A DNA stretch of 64,000 nt, taken from NCBI GenBank assembly GCA_947247005.1, contig OX365957.1, positions 10,760,817-10,824,816 on the forward strand, given 5' to 3'. Of the stretch, positions 1 to 15,200 are shown one piece after another (position 1 is the stretch's first letter; each line of letters starts with the position of its first letter). Source of the DNA: Spisula solida. Lineage: Eukaryota > Mollusca > Bivalvia > Venerida > Mactridae. The position numbers and the translations under genes are program-made. Below the pieces are notes generated by a model. That model was not told the origin of the DNA. It did no database searches and saw only the letters and a program-made list of their open reading frames with translations.

Positions 1-215
1 ATGACATTGTGTGTGGACAAAATATGATGAAAAGTGATTTTCTAAAATCGTATTTTTATACAGGTAAAGGGAAAAGCTTTGTTTAATATGACACAAGTCA
101 GCCAACTCAAGCTAGATGGACAAATTCGTATTACGACATTTAGTGTTAAGTGCATTTTACAATGACTTGGTCATTTGATCATCTAGACAACTGGTTACCG
201 AAAATTTATAGATAC

Positions 216-3200
216 CTGAATCTCCCAGCAGGACGATGATGTCATAAAATCCTCCAGCACAGGCTAAGTGTAGACAGGTCATTCCTTTAGCCGTTACAGC
301 ATCGATTTGGACTCGTTTCTGCACAACAAAACAAATACATGGTCAGTTAAGTATATCAAAGTCACTCAAATCTAGACATGCATTTACCACTCCTATGAGC
401 TTTAATGACAGTAGATTGATTACTTGTCAAGTTCCGTACAAAATCACTATCACAAAAATAAAACACTGACCATAAATACTGATTTTACAATAGATGTTGA
501 AAGAAATTTCTAAACAGAAATAATTATTGACTATATAAGCGATGCTGTACAGCTATGTTAATTCACCAAAGTGTGTCTGCATGGGTATAGGATGAATCTA
601 TTGTGTTTTATAAAATGAAATGTAAAACAGTTACCTGTTTTAGAAGAACTTCAACAATCTCCTTGTTACCATTAAATGTTGCTAGATGTAATCCAGTAAA
701 CCCATCATCCTTCCGCTCAGTAATTTCATCCGGTCGAATCTGTAGTATTTTCTCAACCGCCCTATATGATTAAAATCAAGTTACATACTAGTAATACATA
801 CACAAAGGTATTGCCAAAAAGTAAAAACCAAATTGTCAAATGAAAACAGGTTTTGGGTACCAACAAACAGGTCGGCAAACCCACAACCAAACGGGGAACT
901 AAGGGGTAATAAGCTGTACTATAAAATACTAAAGTTGTGCATAGGTTTTATTACATACCATGTTTGTCCTTTCCTACAGGCCAAGAAGAACGGAGAGAAT
1001 CCGATACTATCCAGATAATGTATGTCCACATTCGGCCAATCCAACATGATTCTGATAATACGATTATCATCCTGGACAAGTGCCTCAAATATTGGTGACT
1101 GGTTCAATTCATCCTATCAAAAATACGATAACAGTTGACTCGCCTGATTTTAACTACCTAGGGTTCGTGACAAAAACTCATACCGGTAGTTTATTAATAA
1201 TTTGCAAATATATAGAAAGTAAATATCAGGAATGAAGAAAAGTTTACAAGTTTGACGTAAATAGTCGATTTGATATTTGTCGAACTTCAAATAAAACATA
1301 GATTCACAGAGTTTGAGGGGGGGTTGAGAAAATGCCAGATTTGATCTATAGAATTAATGTACTAGTATTCCAGTACAGAGCTATGACTTTTGACACTGAC
1401 CTTCATATTTGGATCGAATCCGAGCTGACACAGTAAGTTCAACATGGCCACATTATGTTTGGATACTGCGATATGTACGGCACCCTGCTGCTTGGAGTTA
1501 CAGGCGGATATGTTTGCGTGCTCGGACACCAGGAATTTCACCATATCAGCTTGATTTCTACATGAATAATCAGAGGATTTCATTACAAACGCATGCAACG
1601 TGAAGGTAAAGGGAAGTGCTTATTTATATAATGTCGTTATTCAAAATTCAAATTTCCATGCTTTCAATTTGGTGTATAGCACACCTAATTTCTGGGCACA
1701 ATTACTTCCCTAATCCAACCTTTTAATGAGAAACAACAGGCAGGTTTGGGCAATTCCCGGGATTCAATAATGGGCGTATATAAATATCATTTCTTGTCCC
1801 AACATAAAAATTAAACTAAATCAAAGTCCAAATTTTAGCAGCCAAAGTCGGATTTTGCAGTATGATATTTGATATAGCATCAACATACCCATCTACAGCA
1901 GTAAGCAATGGCGTCATGTCCAGGTTGTCTTTCATTTCTAGTAGAGTATCCTTGCTTGCAGTGTTAAACAGTATCTTCATGATTTCCACCTGCCCACACT
2001 TGGCCGTACAATGTACAGCATACCTCCCCTTAAGGTCCATCACAGTCTGCAACCAAATGTAAGTATGATGTACAATGAATTGCTAGGATTGCTAAGTAAA
2101 ATATAATGAGTAAGTCACTGTTTCAGATCAGTTTCTACTGATTATTTTGGAAGTTTCCCTAGTTATTGATGACCTTTTTTTAATTTCATAAGACATGCAC
2201 AACATGTTCGTTGCTGGATTTACACAAACACTGTAACTGAAATTTGATTTTAATGATGCTGGTGCTTATGGAATGAATTCCTTATGTTTTTTTAAAAAGC
2301 CGATTCAATGTTTGACCTACAGATCAACCAGCATACCAAGTTCATGGTTCCAAGGTCAATCCATTCATGATTAAAGTTAAATATTTAGATCAGAAACGAA
2401 CTGACCTACACAAGTCATACAGATATAAATACAACATCTGTGGATGAAGGGTGGTAATAACCATTTTTAGAGACCACACTCACCAATTCGGGATTTCTTT
2501 GAACAATACCACAAGCTCTATCTTTCTCTCCAGTCATAATCACTTCAAACAATTCTTCCAGTTTCTCTTCCATCGTGCTCGGAATTCGTGGTGATGTTTT
2601 AACAATGATATCTGAAACAAAGACATATTATAACTTAATATAATCATTGCAACAAATTATATTGTTTAATCCTTTCAATATTTAATCAACACACCCAACA
2701 CTATTTTTATCCTATTTTTATTCTAGTATTAGTCTACCCCTCTGTGAGAAACATCATGTCCATAATTGTAATATGATTGTCTCCTCTCAATGGTTATTTA
2801 AATAACTGTTGTCATGGCAAGGGAGTAATTTGGTGTATTTGGATTAAAGTGTTCTTGTGATGACCCAATTCAAAACAAGAAGTGTATATACTGTAGATGT
2901 GTAAAGTATGTATGGATACACCTATTACCTTAGAGGCTCACAGGGAAGACTGGGCTTGTCCAATAGTGTCGCCCCTTAACAAAGTAGTTATTATTATTAT
3001 TATACCTGGTTCAGTATCATTATCTCGAAGCATGTCCGGTTGTTCTACAGTGGGTATACAGCATTCAGGATTTAATGTCCATGTGTATTCTCCGAAACAC
3101 ACCTGTATATCTCCGTCCTCATCGATAGATTCTATCGTACCATTCTTACCCACAACCTGTGGAGAACATCAAGTAACAACATCATACATTGTCAGATTGA

Positions 3201-6200
3201 TGTTCCCTGTTTACAATACTGCTTACTTGTACACAAAAATAACCCAGTCCATCAGGACATTGCAGAACCTTATTTTTGTCAGAACCTTATATTTGCAATG
3301 ACTGAACAGGCATACATTGACACTTGTATAAGAATTGTCCATTGAAATCTCTTTAAAACTATAGAAGTACTTAATCCTGGAGCAGAGTAATAGTCCCAGG
3401 TATACCTTTAAAAATTCAAGACAGATGCCATATTCCCACCCAGCCCTATAATCCAAGATAGATTCCATATTCCCACCCAGCCCTATTGAACCTTTTATTA
3501 TCATCAGTCCATCAAATTGTGAGTACTATTGCAAAATACGTAGTAGTCGGAAACCACCTTGTTGTTTGGGAGAAGAGGCACGAACAAACAGCAAAGGATT
3601 GACTCTGAATTCATGAAAAGTAGCTACAAGTACACATCGCAAAAAATTATAATGCGCCTACGATTATTAGAAAGCCACGAATATTTGGTAAATTTCACAA
3701 AGGTAGCTTAATCAGATGTGCATGATTTATCAGTGATGTTTTAGTACAAAACTGACCTATATGTTAACATTAGTAATTTGTAAAACCAAGTTTGCCACAG
3801 TTTACCAACCGATACATGTCTGTAAACGTTTAAGTATCATGAGCTTACTAAGGCAACAACGGGGATGACTCATGTTTGAAGTACATTTATGTAGAAGTTT
3901 GATTTTGGGGACACGTTAACTTACCCTGATCATCAAATCATTCCAGCCCCCACGTTCAGACTGAAGCATTCGTATTGTATCAACATTGTCCTTCACCTTA
4001 ACCGTTTCACCAGCAACAAATTCACGAACCTTAAATATACATGTATAACCATAATTTCAGTATTTGGGGAATTATTGAGGGAACCCAGAGATGTTTGCGA
4101 GAACCTGCATGTATATACAGCTAGCTACTGTCACGATAGGATTCAACTTGAGCTGACGTTTCCTATATAAGCTGTTCTCGGGGATTGACACCACAAAAAG
4201 TATTGGATATTATTTTCTCTAGGAAAAACTAATTTCTAAAAATTGTTGAATAATTTTCTTATATATTTTGTAAAATTCTATGCTTGTATCTTAGATGGAT
4301 ATGTGTATATGCATTTACCTATGAAATCCGTCAGAATTGTCTTATCTCTAAGTAACATATTCTTTTCCAAGAAAAGTTCTATCGAAAAGACGGTGCCAGT
4401 ACTCAGCGAACAAAGCAAACAAGCAATGTTAAGTAATGGTGAATGTTAATCACAAACATTAGTTCAGTCTGTAATGAATGATTTATAAAGTACCTTGTTT
4501 AGAACAGATTCGTGAAATGTCCAACGCCCTGATTTGTGGAAATCTACAGTAACACTGTCACCATTAATAACCAGCACTGTACCAACATGACCAACACACT
4601 GAAATAATGGTATATCTAGTTAACAACTTGTAGGAATTGAATAATTCTGGTAAGGGCATAATTAAATATGAAATATGGAAATCAGGTTGGTTAAATCCGG
4701 TTTTCAAAAAGGCCTGTAACATTCAATAGAGCTTATACTTATTCATTTTAGGTCATTTGGGCAACAAGTCTTTCCGATTTACATTCATTCCACGAGGGTA
4801 TAAAAGAGAAAGAAGCCAGTTTCCTTTCTTTATGAGCGTCTAGCAAGGGAGTTACTGGCACCATTTTTATTGCATTTTTGGTATGACGCAGCCTGTGATA
4901 AAAAGCGGGAGCTAGCAGCCACACTTGAAGCGGCCATTCTACCAGAGAAAATCGAGGAGGTTTTAATCATGGTTTCAGCCAAAAAACTTAAATGCAAGAC
5001 GTCACATATTTATGTAAACTGACCTTTTTATAAACTTTGGAGTATCGGGATGTTCACTTTGACAATAGGGAAACCCCAACTTTTATCAAATAGAACAAAT
5101 TATATGAAACTTCAGCCTCATTTGGAGAACCAGTCTTACAACCATAGCATCTGATTGGCTGGTTGTAAGAACAGAGTTTGAACTGACCAATGACAAGCCT
5201 GAGTTCCATCACTTATGTACATATAAGCCTTACCTCGACCATATGATGATTCCATGCACCACGATTCTCTTCTATCATTTTCAGTATATCTACGTCTATT
5301 TCTATTCTTACTTTGTCTCCTTCACCAAATCTTTCAGCTTCTTTATCAACCACAACTGGTTCCTCCACATCCTGGCTGTCTGGCTCCTTCACTGTATCTT
5401 CAACAATATCTCCAGACAGCTCTATGGAGTATATTACACACTTATAGTCATTTCTTCCATTGACCTTCAATTGTTTTACCGACCAATGACACAGTACAGA
5501 TAACGAAAGTAACCATAATTCATATTAAGTCATAATTTGGACCTCTAGTGAGTACAAAAACTTTTACACAAATTTGGCCATGTAACCTTGTTTTTGACCC
5601 TATTTCGATCAGGGACTAATCTGTTGTGCAGATGGCCGTAAGGTGACCCCGATACAATACGCCCATCCGAACAATATACAAACAAATCTAATGCGTGGCT
5701 AAAACATCAATAATCACAATTATATATTTTTGTGATAAAGTTGCAGCAGAATGAACATTGAATTCTAAATAAACAAAATACTGTATTTATCTAAAAACAA
5801 CTAGAAGTATTTCATAATTCATTGATGTTGTGTCAGAATACAATTCGACGTAAAGATGTCTTATCAGATGCAATTTTACCACAGTGTTTCTAATTACGGA
5901 TGTTTTAGCCAATGTGATTGCAAAAATCATTGAATAGTGTTTGTTGTTGTAAATAGTTTAGAAGGGCATATTATATTTTGAAGATTAGACAAACATGTGA
6001 CCTCAAGAGTGTTGACAAGTTTACCTTTGATTTGAAACATGGAAGGTTAGCAACTCCATCACAAACAGCCTAGAGGGTTTACAGACGAGGTGCATATATT
6101 CTGGCCAAACACCATCTCCAACAAGCATTATACTAATGACAAAAATTACTCCCGACCTCGCAGAAATGTAGAAACGAAGATGGCGATAGATATGGATAGG

Positions 6201-9200
6201 TCATCGATACCGGGTATTACCCGATTCCATCCAATTGGTTTCCATGACCTAACCAGTCCGAGGAGGGTTATGAAGGTAGGTAGATTTTGATTCTAATATT
6301 TTACTGATTTTCCATTTATTTTAATAATGTTGATTTTTTATAATTTCTTGCTAATTGTCTATAAAAATAAACATACTAAGAATGGGAATATGATCTCGGT
6401 AATAATGGCCACCATATACAGGGTTCACACATTGTACATCAAGACGTCCTTTGTAACCCAGACGATAAACATTTGTGTAACTATTTTCCCACGTGATCTC
6501 CACAGCATCATGGTCCGTATCAGGACTGAAGTTGACAATCGCGATCACTTCTCCATGTTTATCTACTCCACCTGGAACCATTATAAACACATGTATATAT
6601 AAATTGGGACCCAATTCAAATCATACCTTTCTTTGGTCTCTACTGTCCCTATATTATTATATTTAGAAGGTGGGTCGCGAAGACATACTTTTGGAGGGAT
6701 TAAAACACATTTGGTATGACTGAATTGAAATGTTGTAACATAATTTATTTAACCTTATTATCACAACTCATACTAGGCGAATTATTTCATTTTAATCATG
6801 CATTGCTGTTTTGGAATTAGATATTAAGGGTGTACCTTGTGTTGTAGAACTCTATTATAAAGTAATTGTGTTTAAAAAAAATCACCAAACCATGTTTGTA
6901 TAAATTATGAACACAGTGTCATGTTCGAATAATAGAAACAGAAAAATACTAAAATGATCGTTGTTTCATCATTAATTAACCCGTAAAATTAATTTTGTTC
7001 AAAGCATAATCGAAAGCATATAACTCCCGAATAACCACGGTGCGAAATTAAACTATTTTCGTCTGTCTGCTGACGAATTTGAATTGTCCGCGTATAAATC
7101 GCCAATAAAAACTAACCATCTTGGTCGTTCCATCGCCAATCAGGTCCACGACGTACTTGGCATTTCTCAAATATTCCCATTGCTGGTAACTTCTTGCTTA
7201 TTGATCTTTTTGGTACTTCAGTTCTATGAAATAAAGAAAACGTAAAATGTCAATAATGCTGAATGCCTTTATGTTTATTTGAGCTTTGTGTGGTAGTCAA
7301 GTAATACGGTTTTTTCTCCACACACACACATTACACACAACAGAGTTGAATTGACACTGGAGACAAAGACATAAGATGAACTTTTTTATTCATTCAAATC
7401 AGAGAAACGGGAGTACGTTTTATTACAGTTCCACCCTGTAAATATAAGGCCAGCATAAAGCATTGCCTAAATGATTATCATTCTCCCAGTCATAAAATAT
7501 TTTAGAAGTATTAAAAAAGAATTAAGGTACTTGGGCTCAAATGAAACCGTTATCGAGGCTTTAAAATAAAGCATCACATCCTCCATTTAAGAAAAGATTG
7601 GATGTTATAATATTATATTGTACATGTAATACATAATGGCATGCTTACCCTTCTGTGTCGTCAACATTTGTATCAACTCGTATGAACTTATGTTCAATCT
7701 CGTGCTCATCATTGTTGTAACATTCAGAACACAACTTCACATCTTTACACTCCCGGCATTTCCATAACAGTCCGCATATAACATCCACCTTACATCCACT
7801 GCATGGAATAGTGTGCTTCACACCTGAATATTGTAAGTAATCTATGAAACCATACACTAACATATGACATAGACAGCAGCACTCAGCAAAGTGACAATAG
7901 CGAAAGTCGTTTTGGATGTACACATATATGTGACACAGCGTACGACAATAGTCCTGTTTATTTTTGTTATACTGTCCATCATAATTGCCTATCTCAAATA
8001 AATGTAAATTGTGGAAAAGAAATGTTCTGTCACATGGTTCCATGTATGCTGACGTAGGGTTGTACTGTTTACAGTGATGCTTACATTTTATTGGGAACAT
8101 TTCACACATTAAAACTCATTATATATCCAGCCCAGACATGGTTGTCCACGCATAGTCTCAGATTTTCAAAATATTTTGCCACTTTTTTAGTATTCACCTA
8201 CCTAAATGATTTCTGGGGTCAAAACTTTATTTTCACTACCGTTGCCATGGCAACCGAGGAAATTCAATTTTTCGCTATTTTTCACTTTTTTCATGCCATT
8301 TTTAAGCTTTTTTAAGATGAAATCGTGACAAAAATTGTCATGATGCACCCTTACATGTCACTAATTATGTTACATAAACTATTATAGAACTATTTCTGTA
8401 CAAAACATATGCTTCAAGTGATTTGAGATTTTCGTTATACTAATTCTCTTGGGACACACTTTCTCAAATTCGTGGTTGACTAGAAAAATGAAAAAGTGTG
8501 GTGTTTCAAAATGTATTTAAATGAGAATTGGAGCGGATCCAGATATCACATCCATATATTTGAAACAGTTAATGTAGGTGTTTATTGTCTGAAAGGTTTC
8601 GCCATGGTGCAAACAAGATATTTTTTGTAAGATAATGCCAAAAAATGGCTTTTTTCATTTTTACAAAAATAGTATTTTTTTATAGATTCCACAATAATCG
8701 AACTATATGGTTGAAATTTTCATAATTTAGCATCGGCAAAGCATTTAAACAAAGCAACTGACACAATTAAGTGTTTAACGGTAAATTTATGATAAATGAT
8801 CACAAGATATTTGAAAAAAAACATGTTTAAAACGAACCCACCCACTTTTTTAACACTACGCAGGACTTCTTGTGAACACTATTTCGTGTATAAATCGAAA
8901 AAAAAGTAGTTTGTGTGATTCTTCCTTGCATATGTCCGATAGAAACTCATGTTAAGTTTGTTAAAAAATAAATGAATAATTACTTTTCCGTTACCATGGT
9001 TACCAAGCAAACGGTGCAGAAAAAGGATGTAGGTGAAAAATGTTCAAATGGATGTTAACAACTTACAATTCGTGACTCCTGTAATTTTGTTGTATACTAA
9101 GTATATTATATAACATTGTTTCAGCAAAGATAGTGCTTCAATTATGGCTGATGTGTGGCTTGGTTCATCTGGTAGTTACCATGGTAACCAAGGATGAAAG

Positions 9201-12200
9201 AAGGAAAAGGGCACTTTTTGACCGTATTTTCACAACTTTCACCAATCATGCTGCATACTTGCAGATATATGTTCTTTATATATCGTGTTGATCATCCTAA
9301 TAGAATAGTGCTCCATTTCTTACTGGTGTATGACCATGTTATTATGGTAGTTACCATGGTAACCTTGCAAGAAGGAAGGCGAAAATCAGCTTAATTACTG
9401 TATGCTTTCAATTATCACAAATAATGCTCCATACCAGTAGATATTTAGTATTGATCTAAATTGTTAATCATCCTAATTGATAAGTGATTTATATAAAACT
9501 GGTGAAGAACCATGTTATTATGAAAGTTACCATGGTAACCAAGCAAAAAAGGAATAAAACTCCACATTTTGATTGTATTTTCACAATTTTCATCAATAAT
9601 GCTGCATACAAGCAGATATATGTTATTGATACAGTTTGGCAATCATATGTATTGATATGTGCTCCATTTCTAACTGAGGAAAGCCAATGTTATTATGGAA
9701 GTTACCATGGTAACCGAGGATGAAAGAAGGAAAAGGGCACTTTTTGACCTTATTTTTACAATTTTCATTAAAAATGCTGCAATCAAGCCAATATATGTTA
9801 TTGATTTAGTTTGTTAATCATCCTAATACAACAGTGATCCATTTCGTACTGATGTATGACCATTCATTATGGTAGTTGCCATGGTGACTAAGCAAGAAGG
9901 AAGGCGAAAATCCTCTTATTTACAGTATACCTTCAATTATCACCAATAATGCTCCATACTAGTATATACTTATTATTGATCTAGTTCTTTAATCATCCTT
10001 TTTGATAAGTGCTTTATTTCTAATTGATGAATAACTATGTTATAATGGAAATTGCCATGGTAACCAAGCAAGAAAGGAAGAAAAAGCCATCGTATTTTCA
10101 CAATTTTCAACAATAACGCTGCATACAAGCAGATATATGTTATTGATATAGTTTGGTAATCATCTTTATTGATATGTGCTCCATTTCTAACTGAGGCATG
10201 GTCATGTTATAATGGAAGCTACCATGGTAACCTAGCAAGAAACAACAAAAAATCTACCGTTTGACCGAATTTTTACAATTTTCATCAACAATGCTGCATA
10301 CAAGCAGATATATGTTATTGATATAGTTAAAATGGACGTTACCATGGTAACGTAGCAATATACATTGAAAAATCTACTGTTTTACCGTATTTGCACAATT
10401 TTCATCAACAATGCTGCATACAAGCAGATATATGATATATATTTTTACAATTTCACCAAGATTGCTTCAATTGTTCGTTATATAGTTAGTAAATCATCCT
10501 CAATGATAAGTAATCTAGTGTCTGATGGTGCCTTTGTGTTGATACATATCTGGTGTCCAAGTGAATAGTATACATTTCTATGGGAATATTTTAAATAGGG
10601 TGTTTAGGGTTAGGGTTAAGTGTGCAGTTGATGAAGGGAATACATCATTGGTTTGTAGTTTATGAATAAATGGAATGAGTTCTAGGTTAGCGCTCTATGA
10701 AGTTAAACGAAAAACAGATTTTCATGTCAGCCAAGCAGTATTTTGTCAATGCTGTTTTGTAAAAGTGACCTTGACCTCACCTGGCCAACTTTCAATCACG
10801 AACGGCGTCTTCACACAAGTTACCCACACAGCAGTGTTTAACAATATATCTCAATTCAAACAAAAGATAATCAGTGGAAATCTTTTTTTCTATTTTAGTA
10901 ACAATGACCTTGACACAAGCAGCCACATTTTCAATCAAAAGCAGCAATTTAACACTTTTGGTGTATGGGCATGCGTGTGCAAGTGTCCGTACGTCCGATA
11001 TTGCCCGGACCATAACTTTGACCAATCTTGCTTATATTTGGCATGAATGTTCATTTCCACGAGGAAGAGTGCCATGCCCAACCACAAGTCTCCTATCCCA
11101 AATGTCAAGGTCACAGTTGGAGGTCTAATTGAAGCTTGTCCGGACCATAACTTTGTCATACATGGACCAATCGTTCTTATATTAAGCATGCATGTTAACC
11201 TCAATAAGGCGGAGTGTCATGCCCAACTCCCAGGGTCGTATCTCAAAGGTCGATTTCACAGGAGAAGGTCAAACTGAAGCTGGTCAGGGCCATAACTTTC
11301 ATACAATTGTCATACAATAACATTTACCAATCTTTCTTATATAGTGAAAAAAAACTAAGTGACCATGGTAACGACCATAATAACGTGGTCCTGTCTCAGT
11401 TAGAAATGGAGCATTCTTCAATAAGGATGATTACCAAACTATAGTATGAACATATATCTGCTTGTATGCAGCATTCTTGATGAAAACTGTGAAAACGGAA
11501 AAGTAATTATTCATTTATTTTTTAATAAACTTAACATGAGTTTCTATCGAACATATGCAAGGAAGAATCACACAAATAAACTACTTTTTTTCGATTTATA
11601 CACGAAATAGTGTTCACAAGAAGTCCTGCGTAGTGTTAAAAAAGTGGGTGGGTTCGTTTAAAACATGTTTTTTTTTCAAATATCTTGTGATCATTTATCA
11701 TAAATTTACCGTTAACACTTAATTGTGTCAGTTGCTTTGTTTTAATGCTTTGCCGATGCTAAATTATAAAGATTTAAACCATATATTTCGATTATTGTGG
11801 AATCTATAAAAAAATACTATTTTTGTAAAAATGAAAAAAACATTTTTTGGCATTATCTTACAAAAAATATCTTGTTTGCACCATGGCGAAACCTTTCAGA
11901 CAATAAACACCTACATTAACTGTTTTCAAATATATGGATGTGATATCTGGATCCGCTCCAATTCTCATTTAAATACATTTTAAAACGCCACACTTTTTCA
12001 TTTTCCTAGTAAACCACGAATTTGAGATAGGGGGTCCCAAGAGAATTAGTATAACGAAAATCTCAAATCACTTGAAGCATATGTTTTGTACAGAAATAGT
12101 TCTATAATAGTTTATGTAACATAGTTAGTGACATTTTCATCTTAAAAAAGCTTAAAAATTGCAAAATTAATTTTTGTAAAAAGTGAAAAATAGCGAAAAA

Positions 12201-15200
12201 TTGAATTTCCTCGGTTGCCATAGCAACGGTAGTGAAAATAAAGTTTTGACCCCAGAAATCATTTATATAGGTGAATACTAAAAAAGGGGCAAAATATTTT
12301 GAAAATCTGAGACTATGCGTGGACAACCATGTCTCATATTGCCTGGTTCAAATGTAGAACTACAATTAATGAGGACTTTGTAGCAGTTAAGAAATTAGGT
12401 ATAGAGCTGTATGTAGGGTTTTATGGTTTATAAAGTTGAATTCACTTTTATAGGGCCAAATTGAGACATGGAAATAGGACTCATTGGCTACTAAGTATCA
12501 GTTTCTCTTGCTTTGGTTTTTGTTGGTTATTGTAGCGTGTACTTGTGGTCAGTGCTTTTTCATTTGTGTATAATCCTCCTGGTGCCTTTCGTGCCTTGAT
12601 ATTTTCGTGAGTGCTGCCTTCCTCGTCCGATTTTGAAACATTTTTAAGAGGAGATACATATGTATCAAGAAAATGATGAAGAACGACACATGACAGACAA
12701 ACCTTTGTATCGATTATCCTAATTTCAGGGGCTAATGTCAGCTAAAAGAACAAAGCAATATCCACTCTCTCTGACAGTATATTTAAGATTGACACGGAAA
12801 CATACCGAGTGGAGCGTTGTCATAGATACGAAGATCAAACACGTTCTCTAGTCCCGCTCTGTAGACGTTTTTCTCACCATTGTCCCATTGTACAGTAGCA
12901 CACTGTTGTGGGTGGCTATCATCAGTCTAATTAGAACAATAAAAACATTTCATTTTCGCTCAAAAATTTACGGGATACCTATACGAGAATCTGTCAGTCC
13001 GACATACGTGTATGGCATAATCTGATTTGAACTCATAGGTGGCTTCTTTTATACATTATATATTTATCCTTTTTTTTGTTCGATATATACAAATATTTAT
13101 TTTTTGTTTTCAGTCATTGTCAGTCAAAATGTCTGACATATGATAATAATGTTCCTGGATATGAATACAGTAAAAGCTCAATAACAAAACCACACTTGAA
13201 TTTTCTGCATATAGAGTTTTAGTAGACAAAGAAAAGGGAATTGAAATAGTGGTCACACAAGTTTTCCACCATAAGGCTCTGTAAAGTACCTTCAATCCAT
13301 AAACCTCGACAACTGTGCCTAGATGACCTTCCCCTCCATCCTGAGCAGCGAAATCTGGGCTCCAATCTGGCCCTCTTACAACACGTACTCCTATATACTT
13401 ACAATCACCTGAAATCATATATATCATGAATATAATAAAACATATTATTCCATTATATAACACAAAAGTAAATTCTTTTGACAACATTCTGTGTTTATGG
13501 TATGTCTGCACGTAAAGTATTTAATTACAGGACGCTATTCGACATAACTGAGACAAGTATATATTTCATAATTACACCATTTGATCAATTCTTGACATCA
13601 ACTGTTTACCTAAGTATCACATTTTAGAATTATGTTTGAATTTTTAAAATATATTACAATACTGACATTGTTTGCTTTCAGAGAAAGGCTACTGCTGTTT
13701 TAAACAACTAACACCTCATTTTTCTCAATCGGTGTAATTTCCGAAATTGGTCACCTTAGCATGTGATTTCGACATAATGCATGGGGAAATTTAAAGCTAA
13801 GATATAGATCTAGTACTATATCGGTCAAGTACTTAAAATAGAATCGATATGTTTTTTAGAGCTTTATCAAAACTTTGTTACATATAGTAATTACATAATG
13901 TCAAAATAGCAGGTAATCCTAGAGACTGGTTCATATCAATTTACATGTATTTAATGTATCTAAACATATAAATGTCAATATACAATTTCATGTACGGTTC
14001 CAGAGGGATTCTGGCGATCTGGACATCCCACTGTCGAAATGGTGTTATCTTCTATAACAAGATGGGCAAGGCAGGGCATATATTTTGATTGGATCCCCAG
14101 AGAACAATAGATGGTCTAAATAATAAATGCTGGATCCTCCGATGTAATTACCAAGATGACCCGATGGAATATATGGTACGCTCCCCATGGCGCTTTTGAT
14201 TTCAACGTAACCGTTACTAATCACACGCTGCTTAAAATACTAGAATATTTTAATATTTGACCTTAAAAAGGTTTACGAAACCCCAACGAACCCTGATACA
14301 CAATGTCCATTGGTTGTATGTATTGAGATAGATGTACTGCAGAGAGTATAGTTACAATGAAGACTGGTGTTGAAAGGGTTAAATGAGTACACACACTCTG
14401 CCAGAGGTTTAAATATCGACTGGTCATTATTTATTTGTTACTACCAATATGATAAACAGGAAATAGGATGGTGCGAGAGTTTCACTATATAATACAACGC
14501 AAACTATACAACGCATGTAAACCCGTAATGTCGCTGTACGCTGATGGCTGTGGATTCTCTTGTCTTAAAATAGCAATAACGCCAATACACTGGAATTAAT
14601 GCAGAGCTTAAAAACATGTAGAGAAACGGAATTTTCTGGCGAGGCAATTGGAGAGTAGACCTCGGGCCACTCATATTTCGTAATCATGTTCAATATCTGA
14701 CTAAGATCAAGAAATATAGTCTCTATTGTATGTAGGGTTTCATATCGTCTAAAGTGGCGACCTATGTTTTAAGACAGATGGATCGACATATATTCCATCA
14801 AAACAAATATCTTGATCGACTATCAAATACAGCCTCTGTAGCATACACACAACGCTTTTTTATATTATTGTGCCTACTAGTGACCAGTAGTGTCTACAAA
14901 AGAGTGTTCTATTATCTGACCTAGTTTTGACTTGGTTTGTTGTACCCGATGACCAAATAACGCACTAGACCTAGATTTAGTAGGTATGATCATTGTGATC
15001 AAGTTTCATGATGATAAGACAAATTGCGACAAATTGCGACATATGTGACTACACAAAGTTGATACGTGATTTGACATTGTGACCTAGATTTACACAAAAG
15101 ATGACCCAATGTGGAACCTAACCTCGATCGTGTTCCAATGATCATTGTTGCCAAATTTTATATTGATTAGGCTAAAAGTGTATTGAGTGTGAACACAAGC

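Larger units (their letters stand above)
8134..12334. mobile_element. 4.2-kb foldback-type element with 850-bp inverted arms
   Basis: The left arm 8134-8990 (starting AGACATGGTTGTCCACGC) and right arm 11496-12334 are near-identical inverted copies. The loop holds a 175-bp satellite array, one satellite unit in inverted orientation (about 11360-11495), and an unrelated bivalve repeat (about 10610-11345). No transposase reading frame is visible, so the element is non-autonomous. It lies in the intron between the first MIB exons (12806) and the ZZ exon (7823) of the MIB2-like gene. No clear target-site duplication was found. Several bivalve element families carry internal satellites, but I cannot assign this one. 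Confidence 0.8.

Noticed and set aside
4790..4970. Degenerate tRNA-derived SINE in an intron of the MIB2-like gene
   Set aside because: GGTATGACGCAGCC and CTACCAGA recall such elements, but no intact A or B box is left.
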